The notes beneath the pieces were generated by a model, which ran no database searches, was not told the DNA's origin, and saw nothing but the letters and a program-made list of their open reading frames with translations. Both the position numbers and the translations under genes were made by a program. Below are positions 9,329 through 17,068 of a stretch of DNA of 64,000 nt, one piece after another; position 1 is the stretch's first letter, and each line of letters begins with the position of its first letter. The stretch is from Sessilibacter corallicola (GTDB lineage Bacteria; Pseudomonadota; Gammaproteobacteria; Pseudomonadales; Cellvibrionaceae). Where the stretch lies: NCBI RefSeq assembly GCF_021290925.1, contig NZ_JAJSLX010000002.1, forward strand, positions 399,001 through 463,000, written 5' to 3'.

Positions 9329-10924
9329 ATGAGCAGTTATTCAGATAAAATCCAATCAGCAGCGGGCGTTATTGATAAAAACGGTAATGCATGGCGTGAA
9401 ATCAACGCTGAGTACGCGGTGCGCATGGATCTACAAAACCGTTTTAAAACCGGTTTGGACATTGCTCGATACACTGCCAAAATCATGCGTGAAGACATGG
9501 CGGCTTACGACCAGTCTCCAGCTAACTACACTCAATCTTTGGGTTGCTGGCACGGTTTTATCGGTCAACAAAAATTGATCGCAATTAAAAAGCATTTTGG
9601 TCAAACCAAAAGCCGTTACTTGTACCTTTCTGGTTGGATGGTTGCGGCACTTCGTTCTGACTTTGGTCCATTACCAGACCAATCTATGCACGAGAAAACG
9701 TCTGTAGCTAGCTTGATCGAAGAGCTATACACTTTCTTGAAGCAAGCAGATGCGCGTGAACTTCGTCATATCTTCAAAGAAATTGACGACGCTCGTGAAG
9801 CGGGTGACAAAGCAGCAGAAGAAGCAGCAATTGCTAAAGTTGATAACTTCCAAACTCACGTTGTACCTATTATTGCGGACATCGATGCAGGTTTTGGTAA
9901 CGAAGAAGCAACTTACCTTTTAGCGAAGAAAATGATCGAAGCGGGTGCTTGCTGTATCCAAATCGAAAACCAAGTATCTGACGAGAAACAATGTGGTCAC
10001 CAAGACGGTAAAGTAACTGTTCCACACTCTGACTTCTTGGCAAAAATCAACGCCGTTCGTTACGCGTTCATGGAGCTAGGTGTTGAAGACGGTGTTATCG
10101 TTGCACGTACTGACTCTCTAGGTGCTGGCTTGACCAAGCAAATCGCGGTTACTAACGAACCAGGCGACCTTGGCGACAAGTACAACGCATTCTTAGACGG
10201 TGATTACATCGAAAGTGCTGACGACATTGATAACGGTGACGTTGTTGTTAAGGCAAACGGCAAGTTGCTTAAGCCTAAGCGTTTGGCTTCTGGTTTGTTC
10301 CAGTTCAAACAAGGCTCTGGTATCGACCGTGTTGTTCTTGACTGTATTACTTCTTTGCAAAATGGTGCGGATCTTCTTTGGATCGAAACTGAAAAACCAC
10401 ACGTTGGCCAAATTGCAGAAATGGTTAACCGTATTCGTGAAGTTGTGCCAGATGCGAAGCTTGTTTACAACAACTCGCCTTCATTCAACTGGACTCTAAA
10501 CTTCCGTCAGCAAGTATTTGATGCTTGGACTGAAGAAGGCAAAGACGTTTCTGCATACGATCGTGGCAACTTGATGTCTGTTGATTACGACGAGACTGAC
10601 CTTGCGAAAGAAGCTGATTCGAAGATTCAATCTTTCCAAGCGGACGCTGCTCGTGAAGCGGGTATCTTCCACCACTTGATCACATTGCCGACTTACCACA
10701 CTGCTGCATTGTCTACTGACAATCTTGCAAAAGGTTACTTCGGTGATGAAGGTATGTTGGCTTACGTTGCTGGCGTACAGCGTAAAGAAATCCGTGAAGG
10801 ATTGTACTGTGTTAAACACCAAGACATGGCTGGATCTAACATTGGTGATGACCACAAAGAATACTTCTCTGGTGACGCTGCACTGAAAGCAAGTGGTAAA
10901 GACAACACCATGAACCAGTTCTAA
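9329..10924 (+). CDS. aceA: Isocitrate lyase (531-residue type)
   Basis: Splits isocitrate into glyoxylate and succinate, the first step of the shunt. At 531 residues it is the longer isocitrate lyase form found in Pseudomonas and relatives, not the ~434-residue E. coli type. The active-site loop is KQCGHQDGKVTVPH with catalytic Cys222. Substrate and Mg2+ residues are visible in PIIADIDAGFGNEEATY and VIVARTDSLGAG, and LVYNNSPSFNW is conserved. GAGGAG lies 7 bases before the ATG. The final gene of the operon, followed by a strong terminator. Its codon use is strongly biased to a few codons, as in highly expressed genes. Confidence 0.97.
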   Translation: MSSYSDKIQSAAGVIDKNGNAWREINAEYAVRMDLQNRFKTGLDIARYTAKIMREDMAAYDQSPANYTQSLGCWHGFIGQQKLIAIKKHFGQTKSRYLYLSGWMVAALRSDFGPLPDQSMHEKTSVASLIEELYTFLKQADARELRHIFKEIDDAREAGDKAAEEAAIAKVDNFQTHVVPIIADIDAGFGNEEATYLLAKKMIEAGACCIQIENQVSDEKQCGHQDGKVTVPHSDFLAKINAVRYAFMELGVEDGVIVARTDSLGAGLTKQIAVTNEPGDLGDKYNAFLDGDYIESADDIDNGDVVVKANGKLLKPKRLASGLFQFKQGSGIDRVVLDCITSLQNGADLLWIETEKPHVGQIAEMVNRIREVVPDAKLVYNNSPSFNWTLNFRQQVFDAWTEEGKDVSAYDRGNLMSVDYDETDLAKEADSKIQSFQADAAREAGIFHHLITLPTYHTAALSTDNLAKGYFGDEGMLAYVAGVQRKEIREGLYCVKHQDMAGSNIGDDHKEYFSGDAALKASGKDNTMNQF

Positions 10925-10956
10925 TTGACGCTTTGTCAATTTAAACCGAGCGCTTC

Positions 10957-10984
10957 AAGCCCGCATTTATGCGGGCTTTTTTTG
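10957..10984 (+). terminator. Rho-independent terminator of glcB-aceA
   Basis: AAGCCCGCAT (10957-10966) pairs with ATGCGGGCTT (10969-10978) around a tiny loop, followed by a T run to 10983. A small TTGAC/GTCAA stem at 10925-10939 precedes it. Confidence 0.92.
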
Positions 10985-11295
10985 TTTGAATTTAAATAAC
11001 GTTAAAAATACATCTTACATTTTTGTACAGCCTTTCTCGCCTTGATTTGCTCCTACAGTTAAACCCATCTATTTAGATATCTTGTCTCCCTATCTTGAAA
11101 ATGCAGTTCTTAAAATCCACGTTGTTATTTGAACCTTTTATTAAAGTGGTTTTTAAACTGGGTTGTTTCGGACAATAATCTCGGTGAAAATTTTTTAATG
11201 GATTTTATGGAATATTAGATTGCCAGGAGTCTTTGCGTGTCTTACGGAAAAGTAATTGTTGACGGGTTGGTAAGAATTGTGGAGGAAACTTTGTG
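10985..11295. other. Intergenic region upstream of the porin gene
   Basis: About 310 AT-rich bases with no coding signal. It must contain the porin promoter. I see no convincing -35/-10 pair or operator palindrome. Confidence 0.4.
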
Positions 11296-12609
11296 ATGTT
11301 TACGTTAACCCAAAAAATGACTATGGGTGTTGGTGTATTGTCGTTAGTTGCATCGTCAATGGTGCAGGCAGATGCGATAAACAATAAACATAATTTTGAA
11401 TTTAAAACGCGCTTTATTCATTTTGATCGCGAATTTGATAACAGTGCTCAGAATCGGGATCAATCGGCAATTGGTTATATTCTAAATTACCAAAGTCCGC
11501 AGTTTAGTCACCTCGTTGGTGTTAATTTATCCGGTTATTATTTGGCTGAATTGGATCACAGTGGCAGTAACAACGAAGATATATTAACGAGAGAGTCCGA
11601 TGGTGATCTTTCGGGATTCAGTCAAATTGGCGAAGCCTATATTAATGTTACGCCATTGAAGAATTTATCGATAAAAGTCGGTAGACAACAACACCATTCA
11701 TTATTATTTATTAGTAATGGCAGTCGAGCTGTACCGAACACCTATCGTGGAATTAATATTAATTACCAAGCAACAAATCATCTACAGTTTTATGGTGCTG
11801 TGTACGATGAATTTTCCCGGCGTGCCCGAGGTACCTTCGAAGAGTTTTCAACAGATCAATCCGAAGAAGGATCTATTGATTATGTGAGTGTGTTGGGACT
11901 TAAATACGCAACAAACCAATTGTCGGTGGAGCTTGAAAATTTCACGGCTGATGAATACCTCACTAAATTTGGATTGCGTGCTTCTTATTTAATTCCGTTT
12001 GAGCATTCAAAGTTAAAAATTATTGGTGGCATTTTTACTTCCGCCGACGATGGTGATTTATTTGTTACCGGCGCAGAAAATGGTGATCTTGACGACGAGG
12101 ACGCAATTGGCAGCGTTGTCGGAGAAACTTCCAGCAGTAACGATGGCCTTGGTGGCTTTGTCGATTTCGTATGGTCGAAAGGCCCAAGTGAATGGTCTTT
12201 AGCGTACACAAAAATTGAAGAAATATGGTTGGAAGATAATTTTGCCGGTTATCACGGCCCCAATCCATTTCCTACCGATGCCCGTGTTGGTCCTGATTTA
12301 ACAAATTCTGGAGAAAATGTTGTTCGGCTAAAATATAAATACGATTGGCACAATACAATTCCAGGACTAACCACAACATTCTCTGCGGCTTACGGTTGGG
12401 ATGCGGAAAATTCTGAAGATTCATCGTTAGGACAAGCCGATGAAAATTGGAATGAAATAGAAGTACGTTACAAAGTTCCTCAGATAAAAAACCTTCAAGT
12501 ACGTGGAATTTGGCACCAATATACCTCAGACGAATTTGGCCAAGTTGATGGCGTAAAACCAGATCAAGAAGATTTTCGTTTGTACGTTGATTATACCTAT
12601 CGGTTTTAA
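11296..12609 (+). CDS. Outer membrane porin, OprD-like
   Basis: About 437 residues. The start is the ATG at 11296 or the adjoining GTG at 11293; GGAGG at 11281-11285 fits either. A signal peptide ends near SSMVQA-DA. The rest is a beta-barrel with alternating aromatic strands, the OprD-type opening (FEFKTRFIHFDREFDN, QSAIGYILNYQSPQF) and GEAYINVTPLKNLSIKVGRQ. It ends DFRLYVDYTYRF with a terminal Phe for Bam assembly. OprD-family channels take up amino acids, carboxylates or other small acids. Position after the glyoxylate-shunt operon hints at carboxylate uptake, but it has its own promoter region and the substrate is unknown. Confidence 0.8.
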   Translation: MFTLTQKMTMGVGVLSLVASSMVQADAINNKHNFEFKTRFIHFDREFDNSAQNRDQSAIGYILNYQSPQFSHLVGVNLSGYYLAELDHSGSNNEDILTRESDGDLSGFSQIGEAYINVTPLKNLSIKVGRQQHHSLLFISNGSRAVPNTYRGININYQATNHLQFYGAVYDEFSRRARGTFEEFSTDQSEEGSIDYVSVLGLKYATNQLSVELENFTADEYLTKFGLRASYLIPFEHSKLKIIGGIFTSADDGDLFVTGAENGDLDDEDAIGSVVGETSSSNDGLGGFVDFVWSKGPSEWSLAYTKIEEIWLEDNFAGYHGPNPFPTDARVGPDLTNSGENVVRLKYKYDWHNTIPGLTTTFSAAYGWDAENSEDSSLGQADENWNEIEVRYKVPQIKNLQVRGIWHQYTSDEFGQVDGVKPDQEDFRLYVDYTYRF

Positions 12610-12827
12610 TTAATTTTATAGGTATTAACTGGCTATGCTTTTAGTGAGTTTGTGGGCAGTTAATATTTCTCTGGAATAGAGTGCTTTAGAAGAACTTTTC
12701 TCTAGCTAAAAGTCTTTTGAATGGCTGGCTAATTTTATTGGCTAAGATTATTATGAATTATCATTCTTGTGACTGTTAGGATGTATGTTGTGCACAATAT
12801 CTTGGTTTAATTTTAACGAGAGTTTAT

Positions 12828-13505
12828 ATGTATCGGTACTTTAAGTTATCTATTGTCGGTTGTTTATTTGTTGTAACTGGCTGTGCGACTTTAGAACAAA
12901 AACGCCAGGCAATTGAAGCTAGTTTGGATGAGTCGGAAAGAGCGTATTTAGTAGGAAAATATTCGACGCAATGTAAAGGTAATTCTAACAAAACGAAGTG
13001 CGCTCAGCACTTTAATTCTATTTCGGTTTCTTTTAAGAGTACTGATAACGATAGAATTTGGGATAGGTTAGCTTCTACTCAAGGTGGTTTTTCTGGCAAT
13101 TCTGTCTATGACGAAGTAAAGCCTGAGTTGGATGAAAAAAGCATTTATTTTTGCCGAATTCTTCCAGAAGGTGAATACAAATTTTATACGACTAGCTATT
13201 GGAATTATGCTGGTGGCGGTAGCGGTTATTCTTTGAGGAAAGAAGATTACTTTACTGTTCCTTTTTCTTTAAAAGCAGAAAAGATTACAACTGTTGACCA
13301 TATAAAATTAACTACCAGACAGGGGAAAAACTTGATTGGTTTAGCGCTTACGCTTCCGGGGCAATTGGAATTAAAGCCACTTAGCAAAGAAGAGTTAAGT
13401 TTGGCTATTAAAAAATGTCCAGTTGAGGCGCATGATAAACCGATTGTGCAATCTGGGTTATCAGAAAAAGAGTACTCCTCTCCATTTGTTCGAAGTGTTA
13501 ATTAA
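12828..13505 (+). CDS. Hypothetical lipoprotein
   Basis: A 225-residue protein with a classical lipobox (FVVTGC, lipidated Cys19). The residue after Cys is Ala, so outer-membrane sorting is expected. The mature part has paired Cys (STQCKGNSNKTKCAQHF) suggesting a disulfide, and a beta-rich middle (GEYKFYTTSYWNYAGGGSGYSL). I do not recognise a family. Its composition is more AT-rich than its neighbours. It is convergent with the DUF3570 operon. Confidence 0.7.
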   Translation: MYRYFKLSIVGCLFVVTGCATLEQKRQAIEASLDESERAYLVGKYSTQCKGNSNKTKCAQHFNSISVSFKSTDNDRIWDRLASTQGGFSGNSVYDEVKPELDEKSIYFCRILPEGEYKFYTTSYWNYAGGGSGYSLRKEDYFTVPFSLKAEKITTVDHIKLTTRQGKNLIGLALTLPGQLELKPLSKEELSLAIKKCPVEAHDKPIVQSGLSEKEYSSPFVRSVN

Positions 13506-13536
13506 GAACGGGGATTAGCTTCGGGAGTAGAGTTTT

Positions 13537-13571
13537 ATACGCCTTACTTTTTAGATAAAGGCAAGGCGTAT
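13537..13571. terminator. Possible bidirectional terminator between convergent genes
   Basis: ATACGCCTT (13537-13545) pairs with AAGGCGTAT (13563-13571) over 9 bp with a 17-base loop. T-rich flanks lie on both sides but the T runs are short. Confidence 0.4.
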
Positions 13572-13575
13572 TTGA

Positions 13576-14742
13576 TCAATACCAAAAAGAAATGTACAAC
13601 CGAATAACATCGGCTTCAAAACTGAATAGCGGTTCTTCGCCAATATTAAATTCGCCGTTTTGGTTGGCGGTAATATCTCGGAAGTTGTCGTAATCAAATT
13701 CAATGCGATCGTATTGCAAATTGATGGTGGTTTTATCAAACCCGGATAACCATTTTGCTTTGACTTCGTAAGTTGCGCCAAAACCAACTTGGGTGCTGGT
13801 AAAGGTGCTGAGTTCTTTGTCTCTGGCGAAGAAGTTGGTTGCTCCGTCAAACGGAAGTAGATCAAAGTAGAAATCGGCTTGGGTTTGGTCGTTGGTTCGC
13901 AACCGTAATTCCAGCGTTAACCCTTCAACGCTTTTAACGGGGTGAACGTATCGAACTTCGTAGTTTTCTGCCTCAATTCCCCAACTGTCTGAGTAGGTGC
14001 GGTAATCTGCACGAACCGATGCGCGATACGGTAAATAGTACAAGCCTTTGATGGAAAACGCATCGCTGTTACGAGTGCTTGGATAAAGCTCGCTTCGCGT
14101 TGACGCTGCATTTTCGCCGGTTAAAAATCGTACTTGACGGTAAGGGTTATTTAGAAAGCCTTCGTCGATTACGGATTCTGCATTGAGGCTAACGATCAAA
14201 TTTTTGGTTAGAATTTGTGTTAAGCCAGCTCGGAAACGGCGTGAATCAGAGAATTCTTCGAAGTTTGGATCATCTGATCGGCCGACGGTATTTTCACCGT
14301 AGCTGATTCCTAGCGACAATGTGGATAAGTCGCCAAAAAAATCTTGAGTAATACCAAGGCTGTAGCTTTCGGCGTCGAAATCATTTTCAGAGCTGTTGGT
14401 GTAGCTGAAACTCATGACCGATTTATCGTACAAATAATCTGCACCAAAGCTGAATTCTTCCCGCTCTTCGACGTAAGCACTTCCGAATGACATTACATCA
14501 ATAGACGCACCGGTTACTTCATCGACGTAGTAGTTGCCGTACACAGAAACGGTTTCTGCGATGTTTTTACGCACCAAAATTGATGGGCCATCAATCTTTA
14601 CGCCATCGCCATCGTAGGAATGGTAAAGAATATCGATACGGTCATCGGGTAGTACCGCAGCGTTCGCTAGTAAGGACGATACCGAAAGTATCAGCGTTGC
14701 GGTGATCGAGAAGCAGGTATTGAGTACAGCAGATTTTTTCAT
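13576..14742 (-). CDS. DUF3570 outer membrane beta-barrel protein
   Basis: About 388 residues from the ATG at 14742. The frame extends upstream to 14865, but MKKSAVLN starts a clear signal peptide (ATLILSVSSLLANAA) and fits the operon spacing. The mature protein is a series of amphipathic beta strands. It matches DUF3570: DRIDILYHSYDGDGVKIDGPSI near the start, then SFSYTNSSENDFDAESYSLGI, and terminal VIRLYISFWY with an aromatic C-terminus. It lies 17 bases after the DUF4266 gene and is last in the leftward operon. Function is unknown; likely an outer membrane channel or scaffold for the preceding redox proteins. Confidence 0.85.
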   Translation of the reverse strand: MKKSAVLNTCFSITATLILSVSSLLANAAVLPDDRIDILYHSYDGDGVKIDGPSILVRKNIAETVSVYGNYYVDEVTGASIDVMSFGSAYVEEREEFSFGADYLYDKSVMSFSYTNSSENDFDAESYSLGITQDFFGDLSTLSLGISYGENTVGRSDDPNFEEFSDSRRFRAGLTQILTKNLIVSLNAESVIDEGFLNNPYRQVRFLTGENAASTRSELYPSTRNSDAFSIKGLYYLPYRASVRADYRTYSDSWGIEAENYEVRYVHPVKSVEGLTLELRLRTNDQTQADFYFDLLPFDGATNFFARDKELSTFTSTQVGFGATYEVKAKWLSGFDKTTINLQYDRIEFDYDNFRDITANQNGEFNIGEEPLFSFEADVIRLYISFWY

Positions 14743-14758
14743 GAGTAATTTAAAACGA

Positions 14759-14983
14759 TTAGTTACAACCACAGCCACCACCGGAGCCGCCTTCAGCACC
14801 ACGCGCCGCTTCACGAGCGTCGTAGACGTGGTTGATGTAGGCTGCGGAAACCGGGTCGCGCTCAAAGCTCATAATGGGGTCGGCAAGATTTTGTCGCTCA
14901 TAGGGTTTTACCCAAGGCTTTACGGCACACCCCATAAGCATCAACAAACACCACAAAAGAGCGAGTTGAATCAGACGGTTCAT
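14759..14983 (-). CDS. DUF4266 lipoprotein
   Basis: A 74-residue lipoprotein: signal MNRLIQLALLWCLLMLMGC with lipidated Cys19, then the DUF4266 core VKPWVKPYERQNLADPIMSF and HVYDAREAARGAEGG. It ends in GGGCGCN, which is characteristic of the family. The two terminal Cys and the nearby His could bind metal or undergo thiol exchange with the adjacent TlpA; that is inference. The start overlaps the stop of the TlpA gene by 4 bases, so the two are translationally coupled. Confidence 0.88.
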   Translation of the reverse strand: MNRLIQLALLWCLLMLMGCAVKPWVKPYERQNLADPIMSFERDPVSAAYINHVYDAREAARGAEGGSGGGCGCN

Positions 14984-15483
14984 TCGCGGATAAGCTCCTT
15001 CACTTGCGCGCGGTAGTCATCTTCGTAGCCTGGCTTGTAGCCGCGGTGCAGAAAACGCATGTTGCCGTTACGGTCAACTAAAACGCTGGTTGGCATGGCG
15101 TCAACATCAAACAATTGGCTGACTGAGCTTTCGGAATCGTACAAAACGGGGAAAGAAACCGGGATTTTTTTCAACAGGGCATCGGCTTCAGACTGTTCTT
15201 CATCGATGCTGATACCCACGACTTTAAAGCCTGCATCGGCGTAACGAGCGTGAAGCTTATCGAGTAGTGGCATTTCTTGACGGCACGGACCACACCACGA
15301 TGCCCAAAAGTTGATGAAAATTACTTCACCGCGATGTTCGGACAGGCGGAAGTTACTGCCGTCTTTTGATTTTAAGGTGAAGTCAGGTGCTTTTAGATCA
15401 AGCTCAACAGCGGCGTGTGCGCTGGCAATCATCAATCCGAAAACGATGGCAGCAGCCTGAGTTAATAATCTCTTTGGAGTCAT
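14980..15483 (-). CDS. TlpA-like periplasmic thiol-disulfide oxidoreductase
   Basis: A 167-residue thioredoxin-fold protein with a signal peptide (AAAIVFGLMIASAHA). The active site is WCGPC at residues 63-67 in FINFWASWCGPCRQEMP. The cis-Pro is in DAMPTSVLVDRNGN. It belongs to the TlpA/ResA group, which keep periplasmic Cys reduced, for example in apocytochrome CxxCH motifs. GAGGATAAGGA precedes the ATG. It is the fourth gene of the leftward operon, after three envelope genes including a monoheme lipoprotein, so the adjacent heme or Cys proteins are plausible clients. Confidence 0.92.
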   Translation of the reverse strand: MTPKRLLTQAAAIVFGLMIASAHAAVELDLKAPDFTLKSKDGSNFRLSEHRGEVIFINFWASWCGPCRQEMPLLDKLHARYADAGFKVVGISIDEEQSEADALLKKIPVSFPVLYDSESSVSQLFDVDAMPTSVLVDRNGNMRFLHRGYKPGYEDDYRAQVKELIRE

Positions 15484-15539
15484 GTCCTTATCCTCGTATT
15501 AGTCATTCAAGTTCTAACAAAGTGACTATAGGACAACAT

Positions 15540-16205
15540 TTAAAAATAAATGTTAAATCCTAAATTGGCTTCTAGGTTGTTTGTGGTCACAGTTTCTCCA
15601 AAAAGATCGTGCTCAAACACGTGATCCCTGAAGTCTAGGCGTATGCTTAACCAATCTGTTGGAAAAATATTAATTCCTGCGCCAAAGTTGTAAGTGAATT
15701 GCTCTTCGTCAGCGAATTCTGTCGTTCCGATACCGGCAATAATATAGAAGTTGGTATTCAGGGCGATTTTTGATCCAAGGAAGACTTCACCTGGAAGAAA
15801 ATTATAGCCAACCGACAAATTGTAGTAGGTAACGTCGCGTTGATCGTCACTTAATAATTGGATGTCACCACTCAAACGTTCGAAGCTGGTTTCTCCCAAC
15901 GTGGTTTCAGCAAAAGAAGTTTCGAGGAAAATATCTTCACTGACGTGGTAGGCCAACCGAATACCGACTACGTCATTACTGCCGAAATCTTCGATGTTGA
16001 TAATGCCGGCGTAGATTCCAATTTCGAAATCTTCGGTGTCGAGATCGCTTTCTTTAATTTCGCGACGTTCGAGATCCGGAGTAATAATATCTTCGAGTAC
16101 GTCTTGATCTTGAGCGAATGCCGTGGTGCTAAACGCTGTACTAGCAACGAGGCTCAAGCCCAGAAAGGCGCGGCCTAGAAAAATGCAGTTATGCCGAGTC
16201 GCCAT
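15540..16205 (-). CDS. Outer membrane beta-barrel domain protein
   Basis: A 221-residue exported protein. The signal peptide ends TAFSTTAFA-QD, followed by an acidic linker (VLEDIITPDLERREIKESDLDTEDFE) and then an eight-strand-type barrel: FEIGIYAGIINIEDFGSND, DVTYYNLSVGYNFLPGEVFL, NLEANLGFNIYF with terminal Phe. It resembles the small outer membrane beta-barrel family first noted in myxobacteria (TIGR04565). It overlaps the end of the SH3 protein gene by 31 bases, so it is in the same operon. The role is probably structural or as a channel partner. Confidence 0.8.
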   Translation of the reverse strand: MATRHNCIFLGRAFLGLSLVASTAFSTTAFAQDQDVLEDIITPDLERREIKESDLDTEDFEIGIYAGIINIEDFGSNDVVGIRLAYHVSEDIFLETSFAETTLGETSFERLSGDIQLLSDDQRDVTYYNLSVGYNFLPGEVFLGSKIALNTNFYIIAGIGTTEFADEEQFTYNFGAGINIFPTDWLSIRLDFRDHVFEHDLFGETVTTNNLEANLGFNIYF

Positions 16206-17068
16206 TCATCAATCTCCTCATTCTCGTTGCGATCCGTAATTAGTTTATTGTTGTTGTATTGAAATCGTGCGACAAAGCGTCGACCTACGTAACCGTAGAA
16301 TCCAATACCTGATTGTAAAACGTCGTTGGTGCGATCTTCTGTACTTACCAGTGTTGTGTCTGGACTGATATCAATGGTGCCAGTACCTAAAGTTACAAAT
16401 GGGGTGATGCGCCAATCGGGAAAGGGCGTCAGTACGATGTTCGCGGTAAACATTTGGCTGTCCGAGAAATCACCGACAATTTGAGTGGCGTGAGCTTCAA
16501 CGGAAATATTTTTGGTCCACCGCCAGCCTACGTAGGCGTCAATGGAGTCGGAGCCTTCGAAGGTTCCTGCGGAAAAACCTAACTCGAAACGACGATTTTT
16601 AAACTGCTCAAACCCAGGCGTTGAAAAGGTAACTTGTTCGCCATTTGCGCCGATGGTTTTGTTGATGTCGCGAACGTGAACCCAACCTTTTTTACCGCGT
16701 TTGGTTTTTACCTTGACCCAATCGGTTCTCTGTTTGAGAAGCTCGATGGTTTCGCCTTTTTCTAAAGCGTGGAACACGGGATAGCCGCGCCCAGGACCTG
16801 TGTGGACGTCAATGTAACCGGTATCTACGACCACCAAGGTTGGGTCTTTGGCGACAGCTGCGTTGGTAAATAATATAAGTGCGAATGCCAACAGTGCCGA
16901 TAAAACCGGTGAATGTTTTAGCGTGCGACTGTTTGCAGTTCGAGTTTCTGTTCGAGCGTTCCCTTGCACGCAAAGCCAAGAATTTTGTTCATGATTTTGG
17001 GCGTGTCGAGATAATACTAATTGAATCAAGTACACAAATTGGGTTCCGTGGTTTGGCTTAAGCGTCAA
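16175..17068 (-). CDS. SH3b domain plus beta-barrel envelope protein
   Basis: Up to 297 residues. The best upstream start is a TTG at 17068 that overlaps the preceding stop (TTGA); an internal GTG near codon 34 is an alternative. A signal sequence follows at residues ~52-73 (PVLSALLAFALILFTNAAVA). The mature protein begins with a bacterial SH3 domain (GYIDVHTGPGRGYPVFHALEKGETIELL, DWVKVKTKRGKKGWVHVRDI), which often binds peptidoglycan. It then becomes a beta-barrel (FELGFSAGTF, RWTKNISVEAHATQI) ending GITAFF. It may anchor an outer membrane complex to the wall. Confidence 0.8.
   Translation of the reverse strand: MTLKPNHGTQFVYLIQLVLSRHAQNHEQNSWLCVQGNARTETRTANSRTLKHSPVLSALLAFALILFTNAAVAKDPTLVVVDTGYIDVHTGPGRGYPVFHALEKGETIELLKQRTDWVKVKTKRGKKGWVHVRDINKTIGANGEQVTFSTPGFEQFKNRRFELGFSAGTFEGSDSIDAYVGWRWTKNISVEAHATQIVGDFSDSQMFTANIVLTPFPDWRITPFVTLGTGTIDISPDTTLVSTEDRTNDVLQSGIGFYGYVGRRFVARFQYNNNKLITDRNENEEIDEWRLGITAFF

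Noticed and set aside
14743-14865. N-terminal extension of the DUF3570 protein
   Set aside because: It would overlap most of the DUF4266 3' end and precede an ideal signal peptide; the internal ATG at 14742 is preferred.
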